Positions 8,002 through 16,347 of a stretch of 64,000 nucleotides of DNA are shown here, one piece after another. The position numbers were made by a program, and so were the translations under genes. Origin of the DNA: Chryseomicrobium excrementi (lineage in GTDB: Bacteria > Bacillota > Bacilli > Bacillales_A > Planococcaceae); the NCBI RefSeq assembly GCF_002798305.1, contig NZ_PCGR01000001.1:1-64000 (forward strand), given 5' to 3'. How positions within the stretch are numbered: position 1 is the stretch's first letter; every line of letters starts with the position of its first letter. The notes beneath the pieces were generated by a model that did no database searches, was not told the DNA's origin, and worked only from the letters and a program-made list of their open reading frames with translations.

Positions 8002-9408
8002 ATGTATCCAAACTTACTTCAGAAACGAGTAGCGTTAACTCCAAACCGAGCGGCGTTTGAAATGAACGGCAAGACTTGGACATGGAGTGAAGTATATGGT
8101 CGAGCTTTAACCATCGCTGAAAAGCTTCCAATCAAAGAAGGCGAACGAATTGGTTTCTGGACGAAAAACAGCGAGTCTCTTTACTTCTTTCTCTTAGCGG
8201 CGATGCTAAAAGAGTCCGAAGTGGTTCTATTCAATGATCGTCTGACTGAGGAAGAATTCTTGTATCAACAGCAAGATGCGGAAGTTCAACTGACTTTAAC
8301 AGAATCCTCTGATCGAGCTCGATTAGACAACGTGTTTTTATTCCGTGAAGTGGAAGAGGGAATTCCAAATCCTTTTACAATGCGACCACAGTGGAACCCT
8401 GATCGAACAATTTCTATCATGTACACTTCTGGAACGACTGGACGACCAAAAGGTGTTCGCCAAACGCTTGAAAATCATATGTCGAGTGCACTCGGTTCTG
8501 CGCTGTCATCTGGTGTGCTGCCAGAAGATAAGTGGTTATGTGTCATGCCTTTGTATCACATAAGCGGTTTTTCGATGATTATGAGGTCTCTTATCTATGG
8601 CTCTGCTCTGCAGCTTCACACGCGCTTTGAAGTTGATGCGATTCTTGAAGCAATAGAGCACGACGGGATTAGCCATCTATCCGTCGTGACGACAATGCTC
8701 GGACAACTTCTTGAACAGTACGAGAAGCAGCCTTTTCCTATTCCTTCAATGTTTCGTACAGTCTTAGCGGGTGGTGGGCCGGTACCTGCTAGTTACTTGA
8801 AACAAGCACAATCGAATGGGTTTCCAGTCGTGCAAACATATGGGATGACGGAGACTTCTAGCCAGACCTGTACATTGCTCGCTGAAGATGCTATTCGAAA
8901 ACTGGGTTCTGCAGGGAAGCCTCTATTTTTCGCAGAAGTTCGAATCGACGGCGAAGAAGAAGGAGAAGTGTGGGTAAGAGGGCCTCACGTGACACCTGGT
9001 TATATTGGAGCAGCAGCACATATCGATCCGGTAACGGAAGATGGATGGTTGAAGACGGGAGACATAGGCCGAATCGATGAAGAAGGTTATCTGTACATTT
9101 TGGATCGCCGATCGGATTTGATTGTCTCAGGTGGAGAGAACATCTATCCTGCTGAAATTGAACAAGTGCTGGTGGGACATCCAAATATTCAGGAAGCAGG
9201 AGTTACTGGCAAACCAGATGAACGCTGGGGACAGGTGCCAGTAGCCTTTGTTGTACTGCGACCAGGCGAAGAGTTACCAGAGCTCGATTCTTACCTAGGA
9301 CAACATTTGGCAAAGTACAAACATCCTAAAGAAATTCGAGTAGTCGAGCAATTGCCTCGCAATGCTTCAAATAAATTGATTCGAAGAGAATTGAAAAAGT
9401 GGTTATAA
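8002..9408 (+). CDS. menE: o-Succinylbenzoate--CoA ligase MenE
   Basis: An AMP-forming acyl-CoA ligase activating o-succinylbenzoate. I prefer the ATG at 8002 (MYPNLLQKR, 468 residues) because AAAGGA at 7987-7992 is then 9 bases away; the ATG at 7996 is too close to it. The adenylate motif YTSGTTGRPKG, the YGMTETSSQ core motif, GWLKTGDIG and the C-terminal lysine region (PRNASNKLIRREL) are all present. In B. subtilis menC follows; here the next gene is on the other strand. Confidence 0.95.
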   Translation: MYPNLLQKRVALTPNRAAFEMNGKTWTWSEVYGRALTIAEKLPIKEGERIGFWTKNSESLYFFLLAAMLKESEVVLFNDRLTEEEFLYQQQDAEVQLTLTESSDRARLDNVFLFREVEEGIPNPFTMRPQWNPDRTISIMYTSGTTGRPKGVRQTLENHMSSALGSALSSGVLPEDKWLCVMPLYHISGFSMIMRSLIYGSALQLHTRFEVDAILEAIEHDGISHLSVVTTMLGQLLEQYEKQPFPIPSMFRTVLAGGGPVPASYLKQAQSNGFPVVQTYGMTETSSQTCTLLAEDAIRKLGSAGKPLFFAEVRIDGEEEGEVWVRGPHVTPGYIGAAAHIDPVTEDGWLKTGDIGRIDEEGYLYILDRRSDLIVSGGENIYPAEIEQVLVGHPNIQEAGVTGKPDERWGQVPVAFVVLRPGEELPELDSYLGQHLAKYKHPKEIRVVEQLPRNASNKLIRRELKKWL

Positions 9409-9441
9409 AAAAAGGGGAAGCAGGCAGGTGCCTGCTTCTCC
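9409..9441 (-). terminator. Terminator shared by menE and znuA
   Basis: Perfect stem GGAGAAGCAGGC / GCCTGCTTCCCC read on the minus strand, followed by seven T. It lies 3' of both convergent genes. The T-run favours termination of the minus-strand gene. Confidence 0.85.
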
Positions 9442-9442
9442 T

Positions 9443-10513
9443 TTAGTTGTCTAATGCAGTTTTTAGAGTTTCGATATTGCGTTCCATGATCGTTAAATAG
9501 TCGTCTCCATTGTCGATATCTTCATCCGTCAGTACACCCAAATTGTGAAGGGGAAGCGTTTCGGCACCGACTTCCGTACGAATTATATCTGTGAGTTTAG
9601 ATGAGACATTCTGTTCTGTTAAAATGTACGAGATTTGTTGCTCTTTTGCTTGATCTACGATAGTAGCCAGCTCTTTTTGAGACGGCTCATCTTGAGTGGA
9701 AAGACCCGCAACAGCTACTTGTTGCAAGCCGTAATCTTTCACCCAGTAACCAAATGCGGCGTGAGAAACGAAGAATGTATCGCGTTCTGCGTCGCTAACC
9801 ATTGTTTTAAACGATTCATCTAATGCAGCAAGATCCGCTTCTAATGCTTCAAAATTCGCTGTGAATTCTTCTTCGTTTTCTGGAGATGCCTCGATCAATT
9901 CATTGAGGATTGACTTAGCTAATTCAGCGCTTAGTGTAGGTGAGATCCAAAGGTGTGGGTCTAGTGCTCCGTGATCATGACCTGCGTGAGAATCTGCTTC
10001 TTCAGCATGCTCCTCTTCAGAATGACCGTCTTCCGTATGTTCCTCTTCGGAATGACCATCTTCTGAGTGGCCATGTTCCTCTTCTGAATGTCCTTCTTCA
10101 GCGTGTTCTTCTTCAGAATGATTCTCACCTTCTAAAAGAGCATCATCAGAAATAAAGTCTGCAAGCTCAACGATGTCAACGTCTTGATTCTCTAATGTTT
10201 TCTTTGCATTCGGAATAAAGCTCTCAAGTCCAAGACCAATTGCGAACAACTTATCCGCTTCGGCAAATTTGATCATATCTTGTTGCGAAGGTTCATAGGT
10301 ATGTTCATCAGCTCCTGGAGGATAGACAGATTGAACATTTACTAAATCGCCACCGATTCGCTCAGTGAAATATTCAAGTGGATAGACCGTTGTATAAATA
10401 GAAAGCTGCTTAGCGTCTTGAGATGATGATTGGTTTGAAGTGCCTTCCTCCGAGCTGCAAGCTGCTAAAGTTAAAGCAGACGCCAGCGCGAGAGGGAATA
10501 AGATCTTTTTCAT
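9443..10513 (-). CDS. znuA: Zinc ABC transporter substrate-binding lipoprotein (ZnuA/AdcA type)
   Basis: A 356-residue cluster A-I solute-binding protein for Zn2+. A signal peptide ends in the lipobox LAAC with Cys19, so it is membrane anchored outside the cell. Residues 131-183 form a His/Glu-rich loop (repeated HSEEEH and DGHSEEEH) typical of zinc rather than manganese binders. Likely metal ligands are His71 (DEHTYEP) and His187 (LDPHLW). No ATPase or permease gene is adjacent, so it must pair with subunits encoded elsewhere. A Zur-type box lies just upstream. Confidence 0.93.
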   Translation of the reverse strand: MKKILFPLALASALTLAACSSEEGTSNQSSSQDAKQLSIYTTVYPLEYFTERIGGDLVNVQSVYPPGADEHTYEPSQQDMIKFAEADKLFAIGLGLESFIPNAKKTLENQDVDIVELADFISDDALLEGENHSEEEHAEEGHSEEEHGHSEDGHSEEEHTEDGHSEEEHAEEADSHAGHDHGALDPHLWISPTLSAELAKSILNELIEASPENEEEFTANFEALEADLAALDESFKTMVSDAERDTFFVSHAAFGYWVKDYGLQQVAVAGLSTQDEPSQKELATIVDQAKEQQISYILTEQNVSSKLTDIIRTEVGAETLPLHNLGVLTDEDIDNGDDYLTIMERNIETLKTALDN

Positions 10514-10524
10514 AACTTCCTCCT

Positions 10525-10545
10525 AAATAGTAATCGTTACGTTTT
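10525..10545. promoter_or_regulatory. Zur-type operator upstream of znuA
   Basis: An A/T-flanked inverted repeat with core GTAATCGTTAC and outer AAAT/TTTT, very close to the B. subtilis Zur box (core GTAATNATTAC). It sits immediately upstream of the znuA ribosome binding site, overlapping the likely -10, a position suited to zinc-dependent repression. Confidence 0.78.
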
Positions 10546-10589
10546 GTAAAATGACTTTCTTATCATACAAGCATTTCAAAAAGAAAGCA

Positions 10590-10620
10590 ACAAAAAACCA
10601 CCAAATTATTTTTTTGGTGG
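10590..10620 (-). terminator. Terminator overlapping the end of yidD
   Basis: On the minus strand CCACCAAA pairs with TTTGGTGG around the yidD stop codon, followed by six T. Confidence 0.8.
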
Positions 10621-10836
10621 CCAGTCGTCAGGAACAGGATCGATTCCGCCTTCATGAAAGGGATGACATTTTAAGATGCGGCGCACAGTCAAGTAACCGC
10701 CTTTAAGAGCGCCGTGTTTTTGTAAAGCTTCTACTCCGTAGTGAGAGCAGGTCGGATAAAAACGGCAGCTGGGTGGTGTCAAAGGAGAGACAGCTTTTTG
10801 ATAAAATCGGATCAATCCGATAAACAGATGTTTCAT
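10606..10836 (-). CDS. yidD: Membrane protein insertion efficiency factor YidD
   Basis: A 76-residue YidD family protein (YtjA in B. subtilis). It has an N-terminal amphipathic segment ([11 protein letters not shown]) and the conserved cysteines in [13 protein letters not shown] and [11 protein letters not shown]. It is thought to assist YidC/SpoIIIJ in membrane insertion. Its place next to dps matches the B. subtilis neighbourhood. Confidence 0.95.
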   Translation of the reverse strand: MKHLFIGLIRFYQKAVSPLTPPSCRFYPTCSHYGVEALQKHGALKGGYLTVRRILKCHPFHEGGIDPVPDDWPPKK

Positions 10837-10854
10837 TTTCGTTCACCTCATGAT

Positions 10855-10881
10855 GTTTAGTTTACTCTAAAAGATGGGAAG
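10855..10881 (+). promoter_or_regulatory. Candidate sigma-B promoter of dps
   Basis: GTTTAG, 15 bases, GGGAAG resembles the sigma-B consensus GTTTAA / GGGTAT. An overlapping sigma-A reading (TTTACT at 10861, 16 bases, TAAATA) is also possible. dps is a sigma-B gene in B. subtilis. No PerR-type box was seen. Confidence 0.42.
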
Positions 10882-10917
10882 ATAAATAGTACAACGACTT
10901 AAAAGGAGAGATGATAA

Positions 10918-11367
10918 ATGTCAGCAGCACTTAATAAAGAACTTAACAAACAGGTGGCCACTTGGTCCGTCATGTACACGAAGTTACATAATTACCACTG
11001 GTACGTTAAAGGCCCAACATTCTTCACGTTGCATGCAAAGTTTGAGGAGCTTTACAACGAAGCTACTTTGCACATGGATGAGATTGCAGAACGCCTACTA
11101 ACTCTTGGTGGAAAACCTACAGCTACATTAAAAGAACATCTCGAACTATCTGTTGTTAGGGAAGCTACTGGTAAAGAATCCACAGAACAGATGGTAGCTA
11201 CTATTGTAAAAGATTTTGATACCATCATGAAATCCTTGAAAAAGGGGATGGATGAGGCGGCAAAAGATGAAGACGATATGACAGAGGATCTTTTGAACGC
11301 AGTGTACCAAAGTATTGAAAAGCATCAGTGGATGCTCAACGCTTTTCTTGGTGACACAAACGAATAA
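10918..11367 (+). CDS. dps: Dps-family ferritin-like protein
   Basis: A 149-residue miniferritin that oxidises and stores iron and protects DNA. The ferroxidase signature is visible: NYHWYVKGPTFFTLHAKFEE followed by EATLHMDEIAERL. Length and the acidic C-terminal helix fit Dps of B. subtilis. The ribosome binding site is AAAGGAGAG. It is a single gene with its own terminator. Confidence 0.95.
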   Translation: MSAALNKELNKQVATWSVMYTKLHNYHWYVKGPTFFTLHAKFEELYNEATLHMDEIAERLLTLGGKPTATLKEHLELSVVREATGKESTEQMVATIVKDFDTIMKSLKKGMDEAAKDEDDMTEDLLNAVYQSIEKHQWMLNAFLGDTNE

Positions 11368-11375
11368 GATACTAG

Positions 11376-11407
11376 AGCGTGTGCGGAAATCTCGCACACG
11401 CTTTTTG
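11376..11407 (+). terminator. Terminator of dps
   Basis: AGCGTGTGCG pairs with CGCACACGCT, followed by TTTTT. Confidence 0.9.
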
Positions 11408-11438
11408 CTATACTGAACGTAGTGAAAGGCGTGATTTG

Positions 11439-12653
11439 ATGATTACATTTCAAGATACAACTGGAACCCCAGTAACTCTCTCATTCGATTTACATGATTT
11501 TACGATTCCTTCCCGACATGTACTTGTCATCGTCAAAAGAGGGGACGAGTACCTCGTCACAAAGCATCCAACGAGAGGAATCGAGTTTCCTGGTGGCAAA
11601 GTCGAGCAAGGGGAGACGTTACACGAAGCAGCTGTTCGTGAAGTATTGGAAGAGACGGGTGTCCATATTCATGATGTCCAGCCATTTGCTGCCTATCAAG
11701 TCGAAGGGGAAGCACCATTTGTGAAAACTGTCTTTCTCGCACAATTTGCTTCTGAACAACCGTTTCTATCACAGTTTGAAACTACAGGGAGACAGTGGTT
11801 ACGACTTCGTGACATTGAACGTCATCCGGATAAGAGCTTCTATATGCGAGACGAGGGAATGACCACGATGCTGACGGAATTAAAGCGTCGTTTTCCTATT
11901 GTCAAGAGTCATAAGATTCCAAGTCCGCATAACGATGTCAGCATTCAAGAAGTGACGTATCATTCAGATGACTATTATGTAAAAGGCTGGCTAGCGCTAC
12001 CTAAGGGTGAGGCCAGAGAAGCAATCGTCTATCTACGAGGTGGCATTAATCAGATCGGGAAAGTTCGGCAGGCTCGTATAGCTCAAATCGCCAGTCAAGG
12101 ATTCGCTGTCTTTGCTCCGCACTATAGAGGCTCGTTCGGAGGAGAAGGAAAAGATGAATTCGTTGGGGACGACCGACAAGACGCTTACGGAGCTATAGAT
12201 ATTTTGAGTTCATTAGGTTATGACAGGATTCATTTGTTCGCATTTAGTAGGGGAGGCATCATGGCGCTCTGGACAGCTATCAAACGCCCGAGCGTCACCT
12301 CCATCGTAACGTGGGGTGGTGTTTCATCTATCTATCTGACATATAAAGAACGGGTGGACATGAGGCGCATGATGAAGCGAATCTATGGTGGGTCGCCGAA
12401 TACAGCGGCAGAGGCATTCGACTCTCGAGATGCTTTACAGCATTTAGATGATATTCACTGCCCTGTTCTGATCATTCATGGGGAGCTTGATAAAAATGTG
12501 GGCTTTGAGCATGCGACGCTGTTAGAAGACGGCTTGAAAGAGAAAGGGAAGCAAGTGGAGACGCGTTATCTGAAAAATCATCATCATTTTGTTCCCGATC
12601 CTCTGAACCGGGAGATTTTACGCGAGGCACTCGACTGGATGCGCGAGCAGTAA
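11439..12653 (+). CDS. Nudix hydrolase / alpha-beta hydrolase fusion (YtkD-YtmA type)
   Basis: One uninterrupted 404-residue frame containing two enzymes that are separate genes in B. subtilis. I chose the ATG at 11439 (GAAAGG site upstream). Residues 1 to about 155 are a Nudix domain similar to YtkD (8-oxo-dGTP/nucleotide cleanup) with a full Nudix box: Gly53, Glu59, then REVLEE at 67-72. Residues about 165-404 are an alpha/beta hydrolase like YtmA (S9 peptidase/esterase fold) with nucleophile Ser270 in AFSRGG, Asp351 in HGELDKN and a C-terminal HHH. Both catalytic centres look intact. The partner substrate of the hydrolase half is unknown. Confidence 0.85.
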   Translation: MITFQDTTGTPVTLSFDLHDFTIPSRHVLVIVKRGDEYLVTKHPTRGIEFPGGKVEQGETLHEAAVREVLEETGVHIHDVQPFAAYQVEGEAPFVKTVFLAQFASEQPFLSQFETTGRQWLRLRDIERHPDKSFYMRDEGMTTMLTELKRRFPIVKSHKIPSPHNDVSIQEVTYHSDDYYVKGWLALPKGEAREAIVYLRGGINQIGKVRQARIAQIASQGFAVFAPHYRGSFGGEGKDEFVGDDRQDAYGAIDILSSLGYDRIHLFAFSRGGIMALWTAIKRPSVTSIVTWGGVSSIYLTYKERVDMRRMMKRIYGGSPNTAAEAFDSRDALQHLDDIHCPVLIIHGELDKNVGFEHATLLEDGLKEKGKQVETRYLKNHHHFVPDPLNREILREALDWMREQ

Positions 12654-12667
12654 GAGGGAGATTGGAA

Positions 12668-12780
12668 TGAGCGGGTGTTCATCGGCTTAAAGGGGAGTTT
12701 CTTGTGCATCAAGTTAAGTTTCTTCTGCATGAAGTTGAATTTCTTCTACATGAATGGAGATTTCATCTACAAGGGACCTT
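12668..12780 (+). repeat. 21-bp-period degenerate tandem repeat, array 2
   Basis: Starts about 15 bases after the Nudix-esterase stop codon with the leader ATGAGCGGGTGTTC. Four units follow, each opening with TTTCT or TTTCA at intervals of 21 (TTTCTTGTGCAT, TTTCTTCTGCAT, TTTCTTCTACAT, TTTCATCTACA). The leader and unit match arrays at 1247 and 28812. A 61-codon open frame exists but has no ribosome binding site. Confidence 0.75.
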
Positions 12781-12852
12781 CAAATAAAAAGAAGAGTCTG
12801 GGACATAACACATTCAATTCCACAAATTTAGTTAAAGATAACAAAATGAAAA

Positions 12853-12938
12853 GTGTGTAGGGGTGACTCCAGCGGGATTAAAAGCGGAAGCTGAGACCTT
12901 GGCTCAGCCCGCGCCCGCGGAACGCTTCCCCTACACAC
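12853..12938 (-). repeat. Dispersed palindromic element A, copy 1
   Basis: Bounded by GTGTGTAGGGG and CCCCTACACAC (perfect 11-base arms) and containing GCGGAAGCTGAG / CTCAGCCCGCG blocks. On the minus strand it reads in the same order as copy 2 at 62502-62581, and in both places it follows a hairpin AAGGGAGTTTCTC..GAGAAACTCCCTT. Confidence 0.82.
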
Positions 12939-12952
12939 AATAGAACAAACAA

Positions 12953-12983
12953 AAGGGAGTTTCTCATTATGAGAAACTCCCTT
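12953..12983 (-). terminator. Terminator of pckA
   Basis: A near-perfect hairpin AAGGGAGTTTCTC / GAGAAACTCCCTT with a 5-base loop, followed on the minus strand by TTTTG. The same hairpin ends megL at 62453. Confidence 0.82.
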
Positions 12984-13019
12984 AGCTGGGTTTTGTCCCA
13001 GCCTCTTGTTTTGGTTTAA

Positions 13020-14606
13020 TTAGATGATAGGGCCGCCTTTAGAGATAATCTCTTCAGATACGCCAGAGAACTTTTTGAAGTTCTCACGGAAGCTGTCAGC
13101 AAGCTCTTTTGCTTTCTTGTCATAAGCGTCTTTATCTGCCCAAGCATTGCGTGGGTTCAAGACGTCACTTGGTACGCCAGGAACTTCTTTAGGAATCGCG
13201 ACACCGAATACAGAACCTTGCTCTGTTTCTACGTTATCTAGTTTCCCGTCGATTGCTGCACGAACCATAGCGCGTGTGTAAGACAGCTTCATACGAGTAC
13301 CAACGCCGTACTCTCCGCCAGTCCAACCTGTGTTGACTAAGTAAACATTCACTCCGTGCTCGTCGATTTTTTGTCCTAGCATTTCAGCATACACAGACGC
13401 TGGAAGTGGAAGGAATGGAGAACCGAAGCAAGTTGAGAATACTGGTTGTGGGCTTGTGATCCCACGCTCTGTACCTGCAAGTTTTGAAGTGAAGCCACTT
13501 AAGAAGTGGTACATCGCTTGTTCTTTCGTTAATTTAGAGATTGGAGGCAATACGCCGAATGCATCTGCAGTCAAGAATACGATCGTTTTAGGGTGACCTG
13601 CTACAGATGGTACCATGATATTCTCGATAAAGTCGATTGGGTATGCAGCACGTGTGTTTTCAGTCAATGAATTGTCATCATAATCTGCTTCACGCGTCTC
13701 TTCATCAATCACTACGTTCTCAAGAACAGTACCAAACTTGATCGCATTGAAAATTTCTGGTTCATTTTCTTCCGTCAAGTTGATACATTTTGCGTAACAA
13801 CCGCCTTCCATGTTGAAGACGCCTGTGTCTGACCAACCGTGCTCGTCATCACCGATCAGCTTACGGCCTTTGTCAGCAGACAATGTTGTTTTACCTGTTC
13901 CAGAAAGACCGAAGAACAAGGCAACATCGCCTTCTTCACCAACGTTTGCAGAACAGTGCATTGGAAGAATGCCTTGCTCTGGAAGTAAGTAGTTCATGAT
14001 GCCGAAGATGGATTTTTTCATCTCACCAGCGTATTCTGTACCACCGATCAGGACGATTCGCTCTTCCATAGAAACCATGATGAACGTTTCCGAATTAGTG
14101 CCATCAACAGCAGGGTCTGCTTTAAAAGTAGGTGCACTTACAATCGTGAATTCTGCATTGTGAGAGGCAAGCTCTTCAGCAGTTGGACGGATGAACAACT
14201 GGTGAGCGAATAGGTTGTGCCATGCATACTCATTGATCACTTGGATTGGTAAGCGAGAATCTTTGTCTGCTCCTGCAAATCCTTTAAATAGGAAAAGAGC
14301 ATCTTTTGTTTGTAGGTAATCAATTACTTTTGCGTAAAGATATTGGAAGATTTCTTTAGAGATTGGACGGTTTACAGAACCCCAATCAACCTTGTCGCGA
14401 GAAATGTCTTCATCGACCATATATTTATCTTCTGGGGAACGCCCCGTGTACTTTCCGGTTTCTGCGCGAAGTGCGCCAGTTGAAGTCAAAGTGCCTTCTC
14501 CACGAGCTGTTGCTTGTTCAACAAGTTGAGCTACTGAAAGCTGTGTATGGACTTGGTCTCCCGATAATAAAGACTGAATTGCGCTTTTTGTATCGATCGA
14601 TTGCAT
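13020..14606 (-). CDS. pckA: Phosphoenolpyruvate carboxykinase (ATP)
   Basis: A 528-residue enzyme of gluconeogenesis converting oxaloacetate and ATP to PEP, CO2 and ADP. The kinase P-loop [13 protein letters not shown], the RSPEDK substrate block near the N-terminus ([10 protein letters not shown]) and the downstream GWTGGEYG motif are intact. It is divergent from metK, as in B. subtilis. A TATACT -10 lies on the minus strand near 14665-14675 with a weak -35. Confidence 0.97.
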   Translation of the reverse strand: MQSIDTKSAIQSLLSGDQVHTQLSVAQLVEQATARGEGTLTSTGALRAETGKYTGRSPEDKYMVDEDISRDKVDWGSVNRPISKEIFQYLYAKVIDYLQTKDALFLFKGFAGADKDSRLPIQVINEYAWHNLFAHQLFIRPTAEELASHNAEFTIVSAPTFKADPAVDGTNSETFIMVSMEERIVLIGGTEYAGEMKKSIFGIMNYLLPEQGILPMHCSANVGEEGDVALFFGLSGTGKTTLSADKGRKLIGDDEHGWSDTGVFNMEGGCYAKCINLTEENEPEIFNAIKFGTVLENVVIDEETREADYDDNSLTENTRAAYPIDFIENIMVPSVAGHPKTIVFLTADAFGVLPPISKLTKEQAMYHFLSGFTSKLAGTERGITSPQPVFSTCFGSPFLPLPASVYAEMLGQKIDEHGVNVYLVNTGWTGGEYGVGTRMKLSYTRAMVRAAIDGKLDNVETEQGSVFGVAIPKEVPGVPSDVLNPRNAWADKDAYDKKAKELADSFRENFKKFSGVSEEIISKGGPII

Positions 14607-14750
14607 AGGTTGAATACCATCCTTAAATAGATTTTCCGCATTAACGGAATGCTAATATGTGAATTAGTATAACACATTAAAACAAATAGTCTACACTAAT
14701 ACGTCACCTAAGTGGTGATTTTTTTGTGTAGGGTTTCACACAGTTTTTTG

Positions 14751-14779
14751 TTGACTTTCTCAATACGAGTGCGTATGAT
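14751..14779 (+). promoter_or_regulatory. Sigma-A promoter of metK
   Basis: TTGACT, exactly 17 bases, TATGAT, ending about 17 bases before the S-box begins. Confidence 0.8.
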
Positions 14780-14795
14780 GAAAAATTGAACGGAT

Positions 14796-14923
14796 ACTCT
14801 TATCCCGAGCTGGTGGAGGGGTCAGGCCCTATGAAACCCGGCAACCTCAATAAGATAGAGATTCAAGACTTATTGAAAAGGTGCCCAACCTGAGACAGGG
14901 ATTTTCCCTGATTGATAAGAGTG
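14796..14923 (+). ncRNA. SAM-I (S-box) riboswitch upstream of metK
   Basis: Typical S-box blocks in order: CTCTTATC closing strand, GGTGGAGGGGTCAGGCCC, ATGAAACCCGGCAACC, AAGGTGC and the closing GATAAGAG. It senses S-adenosylmethionine and turns off metK transcription when SAM is high. Confidence 0.95.
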
Positions 14924-14939
14924 AAAGGTGCAAAGAAAT

Positions 14940-14975
14940 CATCCTTTCCTCATTAGTGAGAGAAAGGATTTTATT
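14940..14975 (+). terminator. Riboswitch-controlled terminator of metK
   Basis: ATCCTTTCCTCA, TTAG, TGAGAGAAAGGAT followed by TTTTATTATT, immediately 3' of the S-box. About 115 bases of leader follow before the metK ribosome binding site. Confidence 0.85.
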
Positions 14976-15102
14976 ATTTATGAACGCCTTCAACCATGCG
15001 CCAAATCCAAAACAGCTTCAAGTATTCTAGGCTTGCCATGGGGAATGAGTACCGGTTCAATTCACGAGAGCAATCTCGCAGGATCAAGAAGGAGGAAATA
15101 TT

Positions 15103-16299
15103 ATGACACAACGTCGATTATTCACTTCGGAATCAGTAACAGAAGGCCATCCGGATAAGATTTGTGACCAAATCTCAGATGCGATCCTTGACGCAATCTT
15201 GACTGAAGACCCGAATGCACGTGTTGCGTGCGAAACTACTGTAACTACTGGACTTGTTTTAGTTGCAGGAGAAATTACAACATCTGCTTACGTAGATATC
15301 CAAAAAACGGTGCGTGAAACAGTTCGAGAAATCGGCTACACACGTGCAAAATTTGGTTTTGATGCAGACACATCTGCAGTCTTAACAGCAATCGATGAGC
15401 AATCTGCTGATATCGCTTTAGGTGTTGACCAAGCGCTTGAAGCTCGCGAAGGTTCTATGACGGACGCGGACATCGAAGCAATTGGTGCAGGTGACCAGGG
15501 TCTCATGTTTGGATTTGCTTGTAATGAAACAGAAGAATTAATGCCACTTCCAATCAGCTTGGCACATAAATTGTCACGCCGCTTATCAGAAGTGCGTAAA
15601 AACGAAACTCTTGAGTACCTTCGTCCAGATGGTAAAACTCAAGTGACGGTTGAATATGACGAGAACGGGAAACCAGTTCGTGTAGACACAATCGTTATTT
15701 CAACACAGCACGCTCCAGAAGTAACGCTTGAGCAAATCCAATCAGATTTGAAAGAACACGTGATCAACGCGGTAGTTCCAGCTGAGTGGATTGATGAAAA
15801 CACAAAATACTTCATCAACCCAACAGGTCGCTTTGTAATTGGTGGACCTCAAGGAGATGCAGGTCTAACAGGACGTAAGATCATCGTTGACACATACGGC
15901 GGTTACGCTCGTCACGGTGGCGGCGCATTCTCTGGTAAGGACGCTACAAAAGTAGACCGTTCTGCAGCGTATGCAGCTCGTTATGTAGCAAAGAACATTG
16001 TCGCTGCAGGTCTTGCTGACAAAGTAGAAGTTCAACTTGCTTATGCAATTGGTGTAGCACAACCAGTTTCTATCGCTGTTGATACGTTTGGTACTGGGAA
16101 AGCAACTGAAGCGGATATGGTAACATGGATTCGTGAATTGTTTGACCTTCGCCCAGCAGGAATCATCAAGATGCTTGACCTTCGTCGTCCGATCTACAAG
16201 CAGACAGCTGCTTACGGACACTTTGGTCGTACAGATATTGATGTACCATGGGAAAAAACAGACAAAGCTGCTGATTTGAAAGCTAAAGCAGGTCTATAA
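15103..16299 (+). CDS. metK: S-adenosylmethionine synthetase
   Basis: A 398-residue enzyme making SAM from methionine and ATP. Family signatures [16 protein letters not shown] (N-terminus, ATP/methionine binding), [10 protein letters not shown] and the P-loop-like [16 protein letters not shown] are all present, and length is normal. The start follows an AAGGAGGA site. Codon use is highly biased, fitting strong expression. Confidence 0.98.
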   Translation: MTQRRLFTSESVTEGHPDKICDQISDAILDAILTEDPNARVACETTVTTGLVLVAGEITTSAYVDIQKTVRETVREIGYTRAKFGFDADTSAVLTAIDEQSADIALGVDQALEAREGSMTDADIEAIGAGDQGLMFGFACNETEELMPLPISLAHKLSRRLSEVRKNETLEYLRPDGKTQVTVEYDENGKPVRVDTIVISTQHAPEVTLEQIQSDLKEHVINAVVPAEWIDENTKYFINPTGRFVIGGPQGDAGLTGRKIIVDTYGGYARHGGGAFSGKDATKVDRSAAYAARYVAKNIVAAGLADKVEVQLAYAIGVAQPVSIAVDTFGTGKATEADMVTWIRELFDLRPAGIIKMLDLRRPIYKQTAAYGHFGRTDIDVPWEKTDKAADLKAKAGL

Positions 16300-16308
16300 G
16301 ATGAAAGC

Positions 16309-16347
16309 AAAACCATCCGAGACTAGTTGTCTTGGATGGTTTTTTGT
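16309..16347. terminator. Bidirectional terminator between metK and ytoA
   Basis: AACCATCCGAGAC / GTCTTGGATGGTT followed by TTTTTTG on the plus strand. It overlaps the end of the convergent ytoA gene. Confidence 0.85.

Larger units (their letters stand above)
12791..13010. repeat. Nested inverted-repeat region 3' of pckA
   Basis: Outer arms AAGAGTCTGGGACATAAC (12792-12809) and GTTTTGTCCCAGCCTCTT (12990-13007) enclose the palindrome at 12853-12938 and the hairpin at 12953-12983. This region fills the gap between two convergent genes. The AGNCTGGGACA arms resemble common Firmicutes terminator arms. Confidence 0.7.

Noticed and set aside
10837-10917. A PerR box for dps.
   Set aside because: No TTATAATNATTATAA-like palindrome is present. 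The sigma-B reading fits better.
12675-12860. A 61-codon frame over repeat array 2.
   Set aside because: It has a GTG start without a ribosome binding site and runs through the repeat into the inverted-repeat region.
14702-14727. A small hairpin with T-run (CACCTAAGTGGTG) upstream of the metK promoter.
   Set aside because: No plus-strand gene ends there and it lies before the -35. It may be a chance structure, so it was not called a terminator.
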